In this document: one piece after another, positions 35,242-46,435 of the stretch
Position numbering within the stretch: position 1 is the first letter of the stretch
How the letters are laid out: each line of letters starts with the position of its first letter
NCBI GenBank assembly: GCA_010909165.1
Contig: MU008180.1
Span: 185,884-249,883 of the forward strand
Source: Anthoceros angustus
Taxonomy: Eukaryota > Streptophyta > Anthocerotopsida > Anthocerotales > Anthocerotaceae
Direction of reading: 5' to 3'
Length of the DNA stretch: 64,000 bases
Notes under the pieces: generated by a model
Seen by the model: only the letters and a program-made list of their open reading frames with translations
Databases searched by the model: none
What the model was told of the DNA's origin: nothing
Program-made: the position numbers and the translations under genes

Positions 35242-37023
35242 CTACAGCTGACGGTAGGACGAGTTGGCAGGAAGAGCATTTGCGACATAGTCTGTCGTCT
35301 TTGATGCAGGCTTCATCCCAGCTCCCTTGAGCTCAAACACAGATCCCAAGTCCATGGCTCTCTTACTTTTGAGAAACAATCTATGCTTGTTCTCAAGGCT
35401 GTTAGTTGGAAGAGGCCTTCTTGTACCTGAAACTGCTGTTTCACCACAGTTCCTCATACTAGCGGGAGTCTCCATCACAACCACGTCAGGGGAGCCGGTT
35501 GGTCTGATAGTCAAAATATTTCTCCTGGACACTGATGGAGTCTCCAGCACTCTTCTTCTGGGACTATGAGACACCGATGGAGTCTCCAGAATAGTTATTT
35601 TCGACCTGTGGCACGCCACTGGAGTCTCTGGAATTGTTCTTGCAAAATCATGGAACACCAATGGCGTCTCCGGGACCACATCTGCCTTCGCAGGCTCCAT
35701 GTGTCTTGCTCTCTTCCGCCTCTGAGAAGGAACAAAACTTTTCGGCCGTTTCATAGGGGGCAGGACACTGATCTTCTTTAGGGCCTCCACTGCTCTGCTT
35801 TTACCAAAATGGGACAGCCTTCGTGCTCTTTCCCTCTTCTTCTGGCACTCGTCCTCGGACTGCTTACTACAGTCAACGTCCTTACCGCACTGCGCAGATA
35901 GAGGAACTCCAGGCATCTCCTTCAGAAACACAGCAACCTTAGTGTTTCCGCTCAGGCTCTTCTTAATGCCGGCTTTCAGGCTCGGAGCTGAAGACTGCCA
36001 GTCGGATATAGGAATTTCTGTCTCGGCAGAACATTCCGGAGTGGCTGCAGCCTCCACCGTGTTCGGGACATCCATGTCTCCTAACTCCTCATTGAATCCG
36101 AGAAACTCCATTTGCGTGAATATCTGCTTCACAACTTCAGGCATGCTTCCAGAATATCGAATACCGATCACCCTTTCCGCATAGTCCATCAAACTCTCAC
36201 CATCCACCACATCAAGAGTGAACTGAACATTATCCAGCAAATCACACACTTCATCCAAGAGCCTCCCGTACTCTTCCCTCCAAACTGACTGGAAGGCAAA
36301 AATGATCTCCATCCGAAACAGCAGTTGAAGCTCCTGAGCTCTAAGTTTCTCCCGCGCGTCACCAGCAGACCCAGTTTCGGTGCCTCCAAGAAGCAATCCG
36401 ACTAAACGTTGAGCCACTTCCAACTCGCCACCAGCCCCCGCTTCCTCCCCGCTGGACACCAGCTGCAGCGCCTTTATTCCAGTCGACACCATCTCCTTGG
36501 CAAATTCATGCACATCCAAAGCAGCATTGCAGACACAATGCAAGACCTTCTCAGGTACGGCTCCAATAAACAACTGCGCGTCCCTAACAGTCATCTTCCC
36601 GGGCATATCCTCCTGTCCCGCTCCGACCACCGCACTGTCATCCCTCAAGGAAGCTGTCCTCCGCCAGCTACTCGAATCCTCCTCCCCTCCACTGCTCCTG
36701 ACGACATCGCATTCTGCGGTCACAGGGGCCATGCTGGAGCCCTCCGCAAAGGCGCTCTTCTCCAGATCACTGAATCCTGGTGCGGCTGAGCTCCTCTCCC
36801 CGTCGCCGACGCATGTTCTGTAATTACTCTCTTCAAGAGCGTTGAGGCACGACGTAGCTGGAAGCTCCTCCACCGGGCTCACCCCTTCTGTGGGAAAACC
36901 ATGCTCACCACTACGGCCTCCAAGTTCGACCTCTCCTCCTTCCGCCGATCCTACAGGGGAGCTAGAGCCATCATCGTCCTTGTCCGAGGGCCGCTTCCTC
37001 TTTTTGGAGGCCCTTGGCGCCAT
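35242..37023 (-). CDS. Nuclear protein with ETP repeats, possibly Treslin/Sld3-like
   Basis: Single-exon 593-aa protein; ATG at 37,023. It has an N-terminal nuclear-localisation-like KKRKRP (residues 7-12), then a low-complexity acidic/Ser region. A predicted helical domain at about 155-320 contains LRAQELQLLFRMEIIFAF, LLDEVCDLLDNVQFTLD, DYAERVIGIRYSGSMPEVV and KQIFTQMEFLGF. A basic region (RERARRLSHFGKSRAVEAL) follows, then five ETP motifs at 452, 466, 480, 494 and 518, the first four exactly 14 residues apart. The helical block resembles plant proteins annotated as Treslin/TICRR-like (Sld3-related replication-initiation factors), and TP sites would suit CDK control. That assignment is from memory of the family pattern and is tentative. 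Confidence 0.7.
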   Translation of the reverse strand: MAPRASKKRKRPSDKDDDGSSSPVGSAEGGEVELGGRSGEHGFPTEGVSPVEELPATSCLNALEESNYRTCVGDGERSSAAPGFSDLEKSAFAEGSSMAPVTAECDVVRSSGGEEDSSSWRRTASLRDDSAVVGAGQEDMPGKMTVRDAQLFIGAVPEKVLHCVCNAALDVHEFAKEMVSTGIKALQLVSSGEEAGAGGELEVAQRLVGLLLGGTETGSAGDAREKLRAQELQLLFRMEIIFAFQSVWREEYGRLLDEVCDLLDNVQFTLDVVDGESLMDYAERVIGIRYSGSMPEVVKQIFTQMEFLGFNEELGDMDVPNTVEAAATPECSAETEIPISDWQSSAPSLKAGIKKSLSGNTKVAVFLKEMPGVPLSAQCGKDVDCSKQSEDECQKKRERARRLSHFGKSRAVEALKKISVLPPMKRPKSFVPSQRRKRARHMEPAKADVVPETPLVFHDFARTIPETPVACHRSKITILETPSVSHSPRRRVLETPSVSRRNILTIRPTGSPDVVVMETPASMRNCGETAVSGTRRPLPTNSLENKHRLFLKSKRAMDLGSVFELKGAGMKPASKTTDYVANALPANSSYRQL

Positions 37024-37323
37024 AGCTGTTCCTTCAGCGGCACGGAGCTCATACGAGCGCGGGAAATAAGAACTTGAAGCCGGTCACAACCACCAGCAAC
37101 CGGATGCGATCCCGGTGCGCAGATCAGGAACAGAGTACGTTCACACAGGTATATGTACTAGAATGAAGCCATACAATTAGGGTAATGAACTATTGTGAGG
37201 CGTAAGGGGTGAATTTTGGTGTGCTCCCTCACGACGAGGGTTCGATCTCGGTTTGCTCACAAGTTGGCGCTGGCTACCTCTGTGAAGACAGACACAGACC
37301 GGTCCTGTTGAAAATCCTACCGA
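37024..37323. promoter_or_regulatory. Putative bidirectional promoter
   Basis: Exactly 300 bp separate the start codons of the minus-strand ETP-repeat gene and the plus-strand TFIIIC90-like gene, so both promoters and 5' UTRs must share this interval unless an upstream noncoding exon exists. No TATA box is obvious. It contains ATTAGGGTAATG at 37,179. Confidence 0.6.
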
Positions 37324-40300
37324 ATGGACACAGAGAGAGGGGCTGCGTCCCCTGATTCTGACGAGGAGGAGGAAGAGGAAGAGGAGGAGGAGGAGGAGGT
37401 GGAGGAGGAGGAGGACGAGGAGGAGGTGGAGGTGGAGGAGGAGGAGGGAGAGGAGGAAGAGGAAGAAGAGCAAGAGCAGGAGGACGAAGGATGGACATGT
37501 CATCTCCCTGCCCCGGCGCAGGCTCTGGCATTTGGCTCCTCTCCTTTGTATCCCAACTCCGTCAAGTGGTCCGACGAGAACCTGCTGGCTGTGGCCAGTG
37601 GCCATTTAGTGTACATCCTGGTGAAGCCGTGCTCGCCGAGAATATTGAGCCGAGAATGTTGAATTTGCCGGCAAGCTATCAAGTCTGAATTCTGAACATC
37701 GATGTGCAGAATCCAGCTGCTCTGTCCGGGCCAAGAGGCTTCGTCTCGTTGACGACAAATCCTGCGTTCAACATCGGGAGGATAAGAAACTCGGGTGTGC
37801 ATTGCTTGTGTTTGCTTGCGTCGCGTTTTGCACCACAATGCAGGTTGGGAGGGACATGAAGAAGGGTGTCAGGTTTCACTCTGCCTTTCTCTGTGTGCGT
37901 TTCTTGTTCAGACCGGCAGGCAGCTTCTGTTCAGGCACTCGCCCTGGCCAAGGAGAGCCGTCCATATGTGAGGAGTCTGGACTGGTCTCCTCAAGGATTT
38001 TCTTCGAATGGAGGGTGCGTGAAAGTGAGCTGCAGGCTGTTGTGTATTGCTTATTTCCAGGCTAATGAACGGGTACGGGCGTTGTCCCCTGGCGTGCAGT
38101 TGTCTCCTTGCAGTCTGCACAACTGATCACCGTGTGAAGCTCTATCGTGCTCCATATCGTGAATTTCAGTCTGAGTGGGTCGAGGTGCGGGGTTTCTCAA
38201 ATTCATCGTGTTGTTTGCTGAGACGGTTGCATCTCTGAACGTACGGGCTAACGCTAAGACTACTTGTTCATTTGCAGGTTTTGGATGTTTCGGCACTAAT
38301 TTACGCTCAGTGTGCCCAAAACCATTTTGCAGAGACGCAGTCTACAGCTCGGGCTCTGAACTTGGTATGTAGCGTGGTACTTCTGGATTCACCGTGGTCG
38401 CTATCCACACTTGGTTTTTAGTTTTGCCGTAGGTGATCTGTTTGGATTCTGTATAGACAGCATCATTCGCTGATGTTTTCTTCTTGCACAGGAAGATGAG
38501 GCTTTAGCTCCCCTAATCAGGACAGTTTCATCTAGGAAACGAAAAGCAGCAGATGAAACCATTCTGCCCCCTGGAAAACGTAGGACAAACCGACAGTAAG
38601 TGTCAGCTGTCTGCAACCCTTAAGGTTTCTTTGGTGTTCAGAAGAAATTCCTCGTAAGTTTGTTAGTTAGTAAGCTGGTACATTCCGAAATACATGTCTT
38701 ATTTCTCAAATTGGTGCAATTACATCTACTGGTCAGAGTAACGCGTTACACAGCTGTGGATGACGATCCTGAGGTTCAGGATGGGGAGAAAGTGTGCGGG
38801 AAAGTGTGCCTATTAAAGAGCTCTCAGTTACCCCCAATCTCTCAGGGATCAAGAATTGAGGTGGGGGCTGCAACATACCATTGCTGCATTGTAGGGGCAT
38901 CTCTTTCTTCGCAACTCAAGGTTGCCTTCCCTCTGTATTTCCTATCAAATCAGGTACGGAGGGAGCATGGGGGAGTGCGCGTCTGGCTGTCTGGCATTGT
39001 GTTAAAGGTGACAGACAGCAGGGCATTGGTCAGATATGGCACATCATTAACAGGTCACTGCGACAAAGGAAGTGAATTTCTTCGTTTCAGTGGATTAGGC
39101 TAGTTCATCAGTTTTCGTTTTGTAAGTTCTTTCACAGTGCGTTATTATTTGATGGCAGATGCAAAAGAAGAGTGGCTAGACTGTCACTTGTGCTGTGAAA
39201 ATGGAGTTCTTCGGACTGCTGCACCTTGCATGCGTCCTCTGCTCACTGCAGAAATGCTCTTACAGAAGGGGTTGAGTATGAGCCTTCTCCACGTTGAAAG
39301 GGATGGGATGTCAGATGGAGATCCAGTTGAGATATGGAGAAACGATAGGTATGTCTGCCAAGTTGTTCCAATTCACCTGCGACGGTTGTTCACTGAAACA
39401 GGACGTGAGTCTGGCATTGCAATCTGGTTTTAGCAAGATGATCAGGCTCTGACTTGAAAGGTAAGTTGTCTGCTTAGTTTCGTGCCTCGTAACTTGATGG
39501 GTACTGTTTTCTTGCAGGTGGCAGGAAGGAGTGCTGGTAGACACAGCCTGCGTACCTCCAAAAGTTTCAATTACAGGTGTCAGATCTGGCCTGCATATCA
39601 TAATGGGAAATTCTCTCACTTTCATTTTTAACATATATGTTCGTAGATGCATTGTGCACAGGTGACCGTGCTGTACTTGGTGTGGAACAAGAGTTTTTGC
39701 GGAGGCCTCCACGATGGAGCGGCAAGGACTGGGTATGGCTTGCACAGCGGTGCCAGCCCTTGTCTTCAGCGCTGATTGGCTGATAACTCCGTCCGGAAGC
39801 TGAACAGCTATTTTTACAGTGCAGGAATGGAGTTGTAATCAGGAGCAAGCAGCCAACAAACGGAGCCTTCCGCGCAGAGGACCAGAAGTTGAGGTTTCTG
39901 CAGCACAATATGCAGCAAGGAGTAATGAGCTGGCTCATTTAGTTAGTGTATGGTCTCCGCTATGTGGAGCAGCATGTGGGCAAGGTGGCAAAGGTGAACG
40001 GAGGAGACATTTTGTAATGTTTGCTGTAGGCGGAAAATCTGGCAAAGTTTTCTTTTTCAGAGTTCCGAAGCTTCTGTCGTACTCTGGAGAGACAGGCCTT
40101 CCATTTCATGAGATGGATTACCTTGGCTCAGTCCCTGCCCATGAGTCCTGGGTGACAGGGCTTGAGTGGGCTATCAATCCGGGTGAGTCTGAAGATGTCG
40201 GAGCTGCACTTTTACTTGCTTCTGGGGGCTCCAATGGCAGGTGGGATGTGTGCCAAGATTTTTATGTCAGTCACGCGCTACCATTTTTTTGTAGTGTGCA

Positions 40301-42725
40301 GCTGGAAAGCTACTGAATACTTTCTGGTCATGGCAGTGTGAAGCTGTGGATCGCAAATGTCCAGGGCCTTGCAGACTACTGTCCCTCACCAAATGGCTCA
40401 CCGCTTGAGTTACTGAAAGAGGTAATACACGGCGCATTGCTGGCCTACGCGTGTGCTTTACTGCATGTGACTGCAGAGTGTGTCACGTTTGGTTCAACTT
40501 CTATATGTGCTTCCTGATTATGAAACAGGTACTGCCTGTGGACCGTGTGCCAATAACGTCGTTGGCAATGATATCTTGTTCACATGTTGCTGGACAAGTT
40601 GTATTGGCTGTTGGGAAGGCCTCTGGTAGTTTGGTTGCATTGGAGTGCCACAGAACTGGAGATTTGGGGTCAATCGCCTGCGAGCTCCGAGCGCATGATC
40701 ACTTGGTAATTTTATCTGCTGCCACCTGCAGTGTCCCGGTTTCTTCGACCCTGTAATGAGCTTAAAAACTAGTGTTTTCAGGCAGAACGTTGGGTGAATT
40801 ACGTTTACCCTCACTTATTTTGCTTACCAGGTCACAGGGTTGACATGGACATTTGATGGTCGGATCCTCTACAGCTGTTCACAGGTAATCTTCTCACATG
40901 AGACCTGAAGCTACGCTTCCTAGTGGCAGGTCCAGTTGTATAGGAGCTATACATCGTACCAAATAGCCATCCAAGGGTTTGTGAGCCTTTTTGGTCAATT
41001 CAGGATAGCACAATGAGAACTTGGGAGTTTTCCAACAGCAGGTTGTGGCCTGTGGCCTTTCCGAGTGGCTCTTCATTGCTCACCACTGATACCTCTCAGA
41101 CAACTTCAGAGGTAGCTTGCCTAAAGAGCATTCATTCTTCCAGCGGGTTTCCTTTGTGAGTTATCGGGCCAATGTGACTTCCTGTATGCTGTGTCATGCA
41201 GCTTCCCACATCAGCGCTGGAGTCCTTCTTCGGAGTGGCCTTGTCCCCTGGGAACCTGGCTTTAGTGGTGGTATGTTGCTCCTGCGTTTTTCTTCTAGTC
41301 AGAGACAATGTGGGTGGGTGTGTGCTTGTTCGTCTCCGGAGCCTTGTGGTGGTAAGGAACTGACATATTGTGCTGCGCCCTGTTCAGTTAAGAAGCATAG
41401 CAGCCGACATGGTGGACCAAATGTACCAGGCTAGGTGAGCTCATCCTTGTTCATGTTTTTTCTGCGATACACATTGCTCAGGCAATAGCCTCTCTCATGA
41501 GGTCAATCCAGCTCTTCTCAGGTCACAAAAAGGAGTTGTCCAGCTTTTCTGGATAGGGGGGCAGCACATCCAAGGTGATTTTCCTCCAGCTCAAGACAGT
41601 GTTACAGTTGGTTTGCCGGGTGAGGACCTTGCAAGATGGAAATCCAGAATTGTGGCGGCACTCCTTCATATCGAGGAGAGGGAGCAGCCTTTAGTTCTGT
41701 GGGATATTGTGGCTGCAACTTCTTCGATCAGGGTACTCACCGAGAGCACGAAGCATGTGGGAGATATTCTGTCAAGCTGGCTTTGTAGCAAGCAGGAGTC
41801 TTCAACAACACCCTTGGAATGGAGTTTGGAGCGTATGGAGGAGTACCTGAGAAACGCAAGCTGCCGGCGATTACAAATGCTGAACTTGACTTATCGGTAC
41901 CTTCTCCTCGTCGGATTCAGAGCAGACGTCCTAAGCGGGCGAAGCAGCCAAGACATATGGGATACGCACAGAAAGAGGATGTCAGAACAGGATAAACTGC
42001 TAGAGAGTTCATCTCCTGCTTGTGTTATGCGCCAAGAAGAATTGTGGCGAGATCACTTGACGGCAAGCGAGCAGGAATTGCGGCAGAGGCTTATGTATGT
42101 GAGCCTCTTCGCAGCTGCCTGTAAGAGGATAGATCTGGAGGAATATAAAGACACAGCCAGTTTCGAAGATGACTGGAGTCCTTCAGGGACGCAGCTCATG
42201 GCCGCTTGGGTATGCACAGAGGGCTCCAAGACATTTCCTGAACTGGTGCATGTGGCAGCGCGGTCGTCCAACTCCGGGGACTGGTAAGTTACCCACAGCA
42301 GAGTGCCATTTTCTGCCATACTCGCTGAGCCTAAATTGTATGCTTTTCCGTCCAGGTGTAGCTTGGGGCCCTGCGGATCTGGTGTACGTGAAGCATGCAC
42401 AATTTGTGAGGCACCGGTGCCATTTGAATCACCTGAATTAGGTCATTGTTCCAGAGAAGGGGAAGCATCAAAGCACAAGCTGCAGAGGTGCGCCGTGTCC
42501 TTGGAGATATGCTCGGCCATCCCTCTTTGGCATTGCCAGGGTTGTGGCCGGTCGGTTGTCAATCTTCCCCCCTTTCTCTTCTTCTCCATGACCAGCAGAA
42601 CACAGGTTGACCACATTCCTTTGCCTCTTCTTCTACATGAAACAGTGTCTCCTTGCTGTCCCTTTTGCGGGATCCTAATTCTGAGACTGCAACCTAAGTT
42701 TCTGCTGGCCGCGTCCCTAGTATAG
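37324..42725 (+). CDS. TFIIIC90 / GTF3C4-like RNA polymerase III factor with WD40 and C-terminal zinc domain
   Basis: Nineteen exons: 37,324-37,620; 37,710-37,794; 37,912-38,014; 38,100-38,184; 38,278-38,364; 38,492-38,595; 38,737-39,053; 39,159-39,348; 39,518-39,576; 39,662-39,732; 39,825-40,240; 40,337-40,421; 40,529-40,705; 40,831-40,884; 41,004-41,111; 41,202-41,270; 41,388-41,434; 41,522-42,283; 42,356-42,725. All GT-AG; phase closes; 1161 aa. TFIIIC recruits TFIIIB at tRNA-type promoters. Evidence: TFIIIC-delta WD40 opening (VKWSDENLLAVASGHLVYIL), VRSLDWSPQG, LLAVCTTDHRVKLYRAPY, SAAQYAARSNELAHLVSVWS, GGKSGKVFFFRV, GSVKLWIANVQGL; the C-terminal exon has CTIC, WHCQGCGRS and CCPFCG pairs of a zf-TFIIIC domain. 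Residues 13-60 are an almost pure Glu tract. Exons 7-10 add about 200 residues with Agenet/Tudor-like pieces (ALVRYGTSLT, DPVEIWRNDRWQEGVLVD). Confidence 0.88.
37366..37490 (+). repeat. Homopurine GAG/GGA tract encoding poly-Glu
   Basis: About 125 bp with almost only purines on the plus strand (GAGGAGGAAGAGGAAGAGGA..). It encodes the acidic N-terminus of the TFIIIC90-like protein. Antisense frames here (Pro- or Leu-runs) are artefacts of the repeat. Confidence 0.9.
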
Positions 42726-44114
42726 TCCAGCATTCCATCCCCTTGCTATACGGTGATCGGAATGGAATCCAGGTTTCGCCAGGGGGTTTCCTGGCCAATA
42801 GGGGATCCCTCCACTTCTGCTGCTTCAGGGCTTCGGACAATCTTCGGGTTTGAGAAATTTCAGGATGCAGAGTCTCATATCAGTATCTCACGTAAATCTA
42901 TGTTTAACTATAAATCTGTTGAATTACTAAACGACACAGGCATACAGCACCTGTAAATGGGTTGCAGACTCCAGCACTTGACTTTGCACTCATGTTTCTT
43001 AATGGCAAATTTATATGGATTTTCACAGTGTCGAGGAGTTGCGGTTATGCCGCGAACAGGGGGGGCGTACACAGGAGTTGTGCCACGAAAAATTCTAATA
43101 CGCTCTGACAGACCGCTTCTTGCGTTATGGTTCGCAGCTTAGTTGCAGAAAGCGTCTCACGGAAGGAACGCAACAAGTGAATCGTAATCTTAAATCCCCC
43201 ACCTCAAGCCCCTCCAGCCTTGTCTACGCAGTGTACGGGAGTAGGGTATTCGCTAGAAAGTGAGGCATGTGAGAACTCCCTAGATATGTACCGCGGTATG
43301 TAAATGAGAGATCTTTCCTGCAAGTGCCTCTCCTTCATGGCTCAGAGCAAGGTGCTTCGTGCTGACATATGCAGAGTGCCTGATACATCAAGATTATGTA
43401 CGCTATCCCTGATATGTACCCTGAACTTGAAACTTGATATGTACCCTAGATGGGATGTTCACTGCAAATGTGCAAACGGCATGTGTCTCTGATAGGGGAC
43501 CTGATTCTGGGCTCTTTCGGCATATGGAGCACGTGGTGGCAAGGAGCAGTGTTTTGTGGCTTCTGTATGAGGGATGTTATTGACATAGCCTGACACTATT
43601 GCCGGAGTATATCGCTGTATGTATTCCGCGGGAGGCCAACAATCTTTGATTCACCAACCATGCTTGAACATGGCCTCTGTACTAGAGCAAGTGGAGTGTA
43701 GTTGTTGGAGAAGTTGACATGTACATGATTTCAAAAAGTTTGTGAAGCTGAGGTTGCTCGCTGAGAGGGAACATACGTAATGCATGTAGGCTCTTAGCGG
43801 TGTGTCTGGGTCACATCCAGCAGGGAAAGCAACAGGTATACAGAGCTGGAACCTGAGATCCAGAATGTCAGTTCACATGCTCACACGAACTTGGCCTGGG
43901 CCTGTGACAGCGATTGACTGCTGGAGGGACTGGTTCCGAGAGTACGGGACAAAAGCAGAAGAGTGATTTTTACATGTGTAAACGAGGGTTAGGGTTGTTC
44001 GGGTAAGGTTGAATTTATCGGCTTCCGTTGTCCCTTATATGTCCTTTTTCACAAACCCTGTGCCACCTAATAAGACGACGGAGCAAGCTGTAAAGTTTAC
44101 CTTTGAATTCCCGG
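42726..44114. other. Intergenic, no gene seen
   Basis: TFIIIC90 3' UTR and spacer. Only short frames on both strands. A tandem-like GATATGTACCCT motif occurs at about 43,413 and 43,437. Confidence 0.4.
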
Positions 44115-44672
44115 AGTTGTCTATGGCATATCAAAGGGGACAAAGGGGACGGGGCACTTTTTTTTCACACGCGAAACTTTTCTTCATATCACAGGGCTTG
44201 CTTATGTCCGCTTGCTTATGTACGCTTTGGTAACTGGATCAAACGTGACCAAACTGAGGTTGCCAAAAGTGGCCACACCTATGGCCGCGACCAAGGTAGG
44301 TTTTGGCAACCAGAGCCGCGGCGGCGGGTGGGTTGGGGTTTGGCCGCCATAGAATCGTATAGGGTAGGGCGGGAGATTATGAAAACTTAGTATCACAGCC
44401 TCTCAAATCGGAGTGCCCCATAGTGCCTCTTTGTTTTGAAAGGTTTTGAAGCATAGTTTGGAAGAAAAAACAAGTGTATGTCCCTCTGGTGCTTGGCCGC
44501 TCTTGGTGAGGGCGCCAAAGCCGACATATGATACAGCATGTGTGGGAGGTGTTGTGAGATAGCACCTCCGTACTAGGTTCGGCGCCTATGTACCGTGCCC
44601 CGTCCCCTGTGTCCCCTTTGGTATGCCATAGTTGTCGTCCCCTCTGTCCGCTTTGGTATGCCATAGTTGTGT
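44115..44672. mobile_element. MITE-like or foldback element with ~37-bp inverted repeats
   Basis: The left arm 44,121-44,157 (core CAAAGGGGAC..GGGGACGGGGCAC) is repeated inverted at 44,595-44,631 with about two mismatches, around a 437-bp interior without ORF. A partial direct copy of the right arm (CCGCTTTGGTATGCCATAGT) follows at 44,648-44,668. Size and structure fit a nonautonomous DNA transposon or foldback. No clean target-site duplication could be assigned. Confidence 0.5.
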
Positions 44673-46435
44673 GCATTCACGAGAGGCTCACATGGCCGGC
44701 TGGATGTCAGATATTTGTGTCCGTTTGTCTTGTCATTCGCTGTTTGGAAGGAGAGTGAACTGGTGCGGCCGAAGGCAAATTTTAAAGGCGGGCGTCCTGA
44801 TGAGTGTCCTCGTGGTCACAGGCTTGAGAGTGTGGTCACGACGGTGGAGGACTGTGTACCAGTGCACCTGTGAGAGTGTCCTGAGTCGTAGCAAGTACGT
44901 AGTTCCGTCCGGTCCATACAGTACAAAGTATCAAAATGTTAAGACGTACCTCACTCAGATATCTGTCCTCTGGTGTGATGGGGGTTTTGCGCTATGGCGA
45001 CGTCCACGTGTGCACTCGGTTCCAGAAAACTGCATGCATTTGTTGCATTTGTAGACTGGGCTAGGTGTGCGTGTTGAGCTTTGCCTGCGAGTGCGAGGCG
45101 GCTACAGTGCTGACTTCCTCCTGCAAACGAGGACGGTGCAGAAGATGTTAGAAATTTCCCCCGACGGCCATGGGCAACGGCAAGGCATATCATGGTAAAG
45201 TGGTGTAGTGTTAGGGCAATTTCTCCCGACGGCCACGGCAACGGCAAGGCGGATATGCCATGGTATGTAAAATTTTGCCTTGACCATGGGACCGTCGGGC
45301 GGCGGGGAATGGGTCCTTCTCCTCTGGGCCCCAGTCCCAGGTGTTTTAGGACAAGACGCAATCCGAGTCTTCACCGCCGAGTTCCCGCTGTCTGCAGCAA
45401 GGCTAATGGGGAGTGAGTGGGTTCTTGAGGGTGTGTGCAAGGAATGTCACCAAACGGATCAACAGGATCCCGAACTCTGCACTCTGCACCGCACCCTAAT
45501 GCGGGAATCGGGAATTGGGAATCGGGATCCCCAAACCAGGCTACTGACGAAACTGATTGGAGGGCCCAGTGGATGTCAGACTCGCAGCCTCCAGAGAGAG
45601 AAACGCGCAAGAGCAAAAGGAGAGACAGGAAAGGCAAGGGCTGCTGCAGTGCTGGTGCTGCTCTTCGTGAAAGGATTGCGCATGTCAATTCCAGCCACAT
45701 GCGCTCTCGGCATTTGCGTCGTACTGTACGCGGTGCGGCGCCTGTCTTGCCCTTCATCCTATGCCAGCTGCCAACAAAAACAATAGGGGCATGCCCATTG
45801 CCTCTCATCAACGGCTCATCAACCAAGCATGACGACTACATCCTGATCGCGGTTGTGTCGGAAAGCGATTAATGCCCCTGGCCCGATATGGATCGGGGTT
45901 GTGTCGGAAAGCGCGATTAATGCCCCTGGCCCGGTATGGAACCCTGTCTAGTGTCTACCCATGTAGTCCGCTTAATCCGATCGGGAATCTATGAGAAGAA
46001 CAGAAGAAGAAGTCTACAGTCCACAGGGCGTTCTTTGCCGCTCATGGTTGCCCACTTTAGAGCCGGAGGTTGAGCCTTCAGCTTTGCCACGTCTCTCTTC
46101 AAGAGTCTCGTGTCCCGGTGGTGAGTCGAAGGTGCTTGGCTTTGCCTTTGTTTAATCGGCTTATACGTATGTACTTGTTTGATTGTACGATTCGGCACAA
46201 GGGCGGCCGGGAAGGAAGTATGTATATAGCATTATACGGGCTTCCAGTTGTGAGCAATCTCAGTCGGACAGGTTGCTAAGCAGCACACGTCCTCACAGCT
46301 TCAGTCTGTGAGCACAGAGCAGAGCACAGAGCCCGAGCTCCACACCATCTGCGCTGTTGTTACCTTCTTCTTCTCTCTCGGCCAGCCCGGGAGCGAGCTC
46401 AGGCCAGGCACGGGGCACAGTGAGAGCGGAATTGC
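44673..46435. other. Intergenic with two local duplications; CBSX promoter side
   Basis: Two local repeats: CCCGACGGCCA(T)GG..CAACGGCAAGGC at 45,158-45,196 and 45,223-45,263, and a ~46-bp tandem (GGTTGTGTCGGAAAGCG then GATTAATGCCCCTGGCCC) at 45,847-45,940. The last 300 bp before 46,436 should hold the promoter and 5' UTR of the CBS-domain gene. No gene recognised. Confidence 0.5.

Noticed and set aside
37215-37255. GGGTTCGATCTCGG, resembling a tRNA B box
   Set aside because: The flanking bases do not pair into a T-arm or acceptor stem, and no A box lies at the right distance.
37177-37605. Minus-strand Leu-rich and Pro-rich frames
   Set aside because: Antisense of the Glu-encoding GAG tract of the TFIIIC90-like gene; no independent evidence.
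38954-39000. GTACGG donor at 38,954 considered as an intron start in the TFIIIC90-like gene
   Set aside because: The frame runs on through it and phase only closes if exon 7 continues to 39,053.
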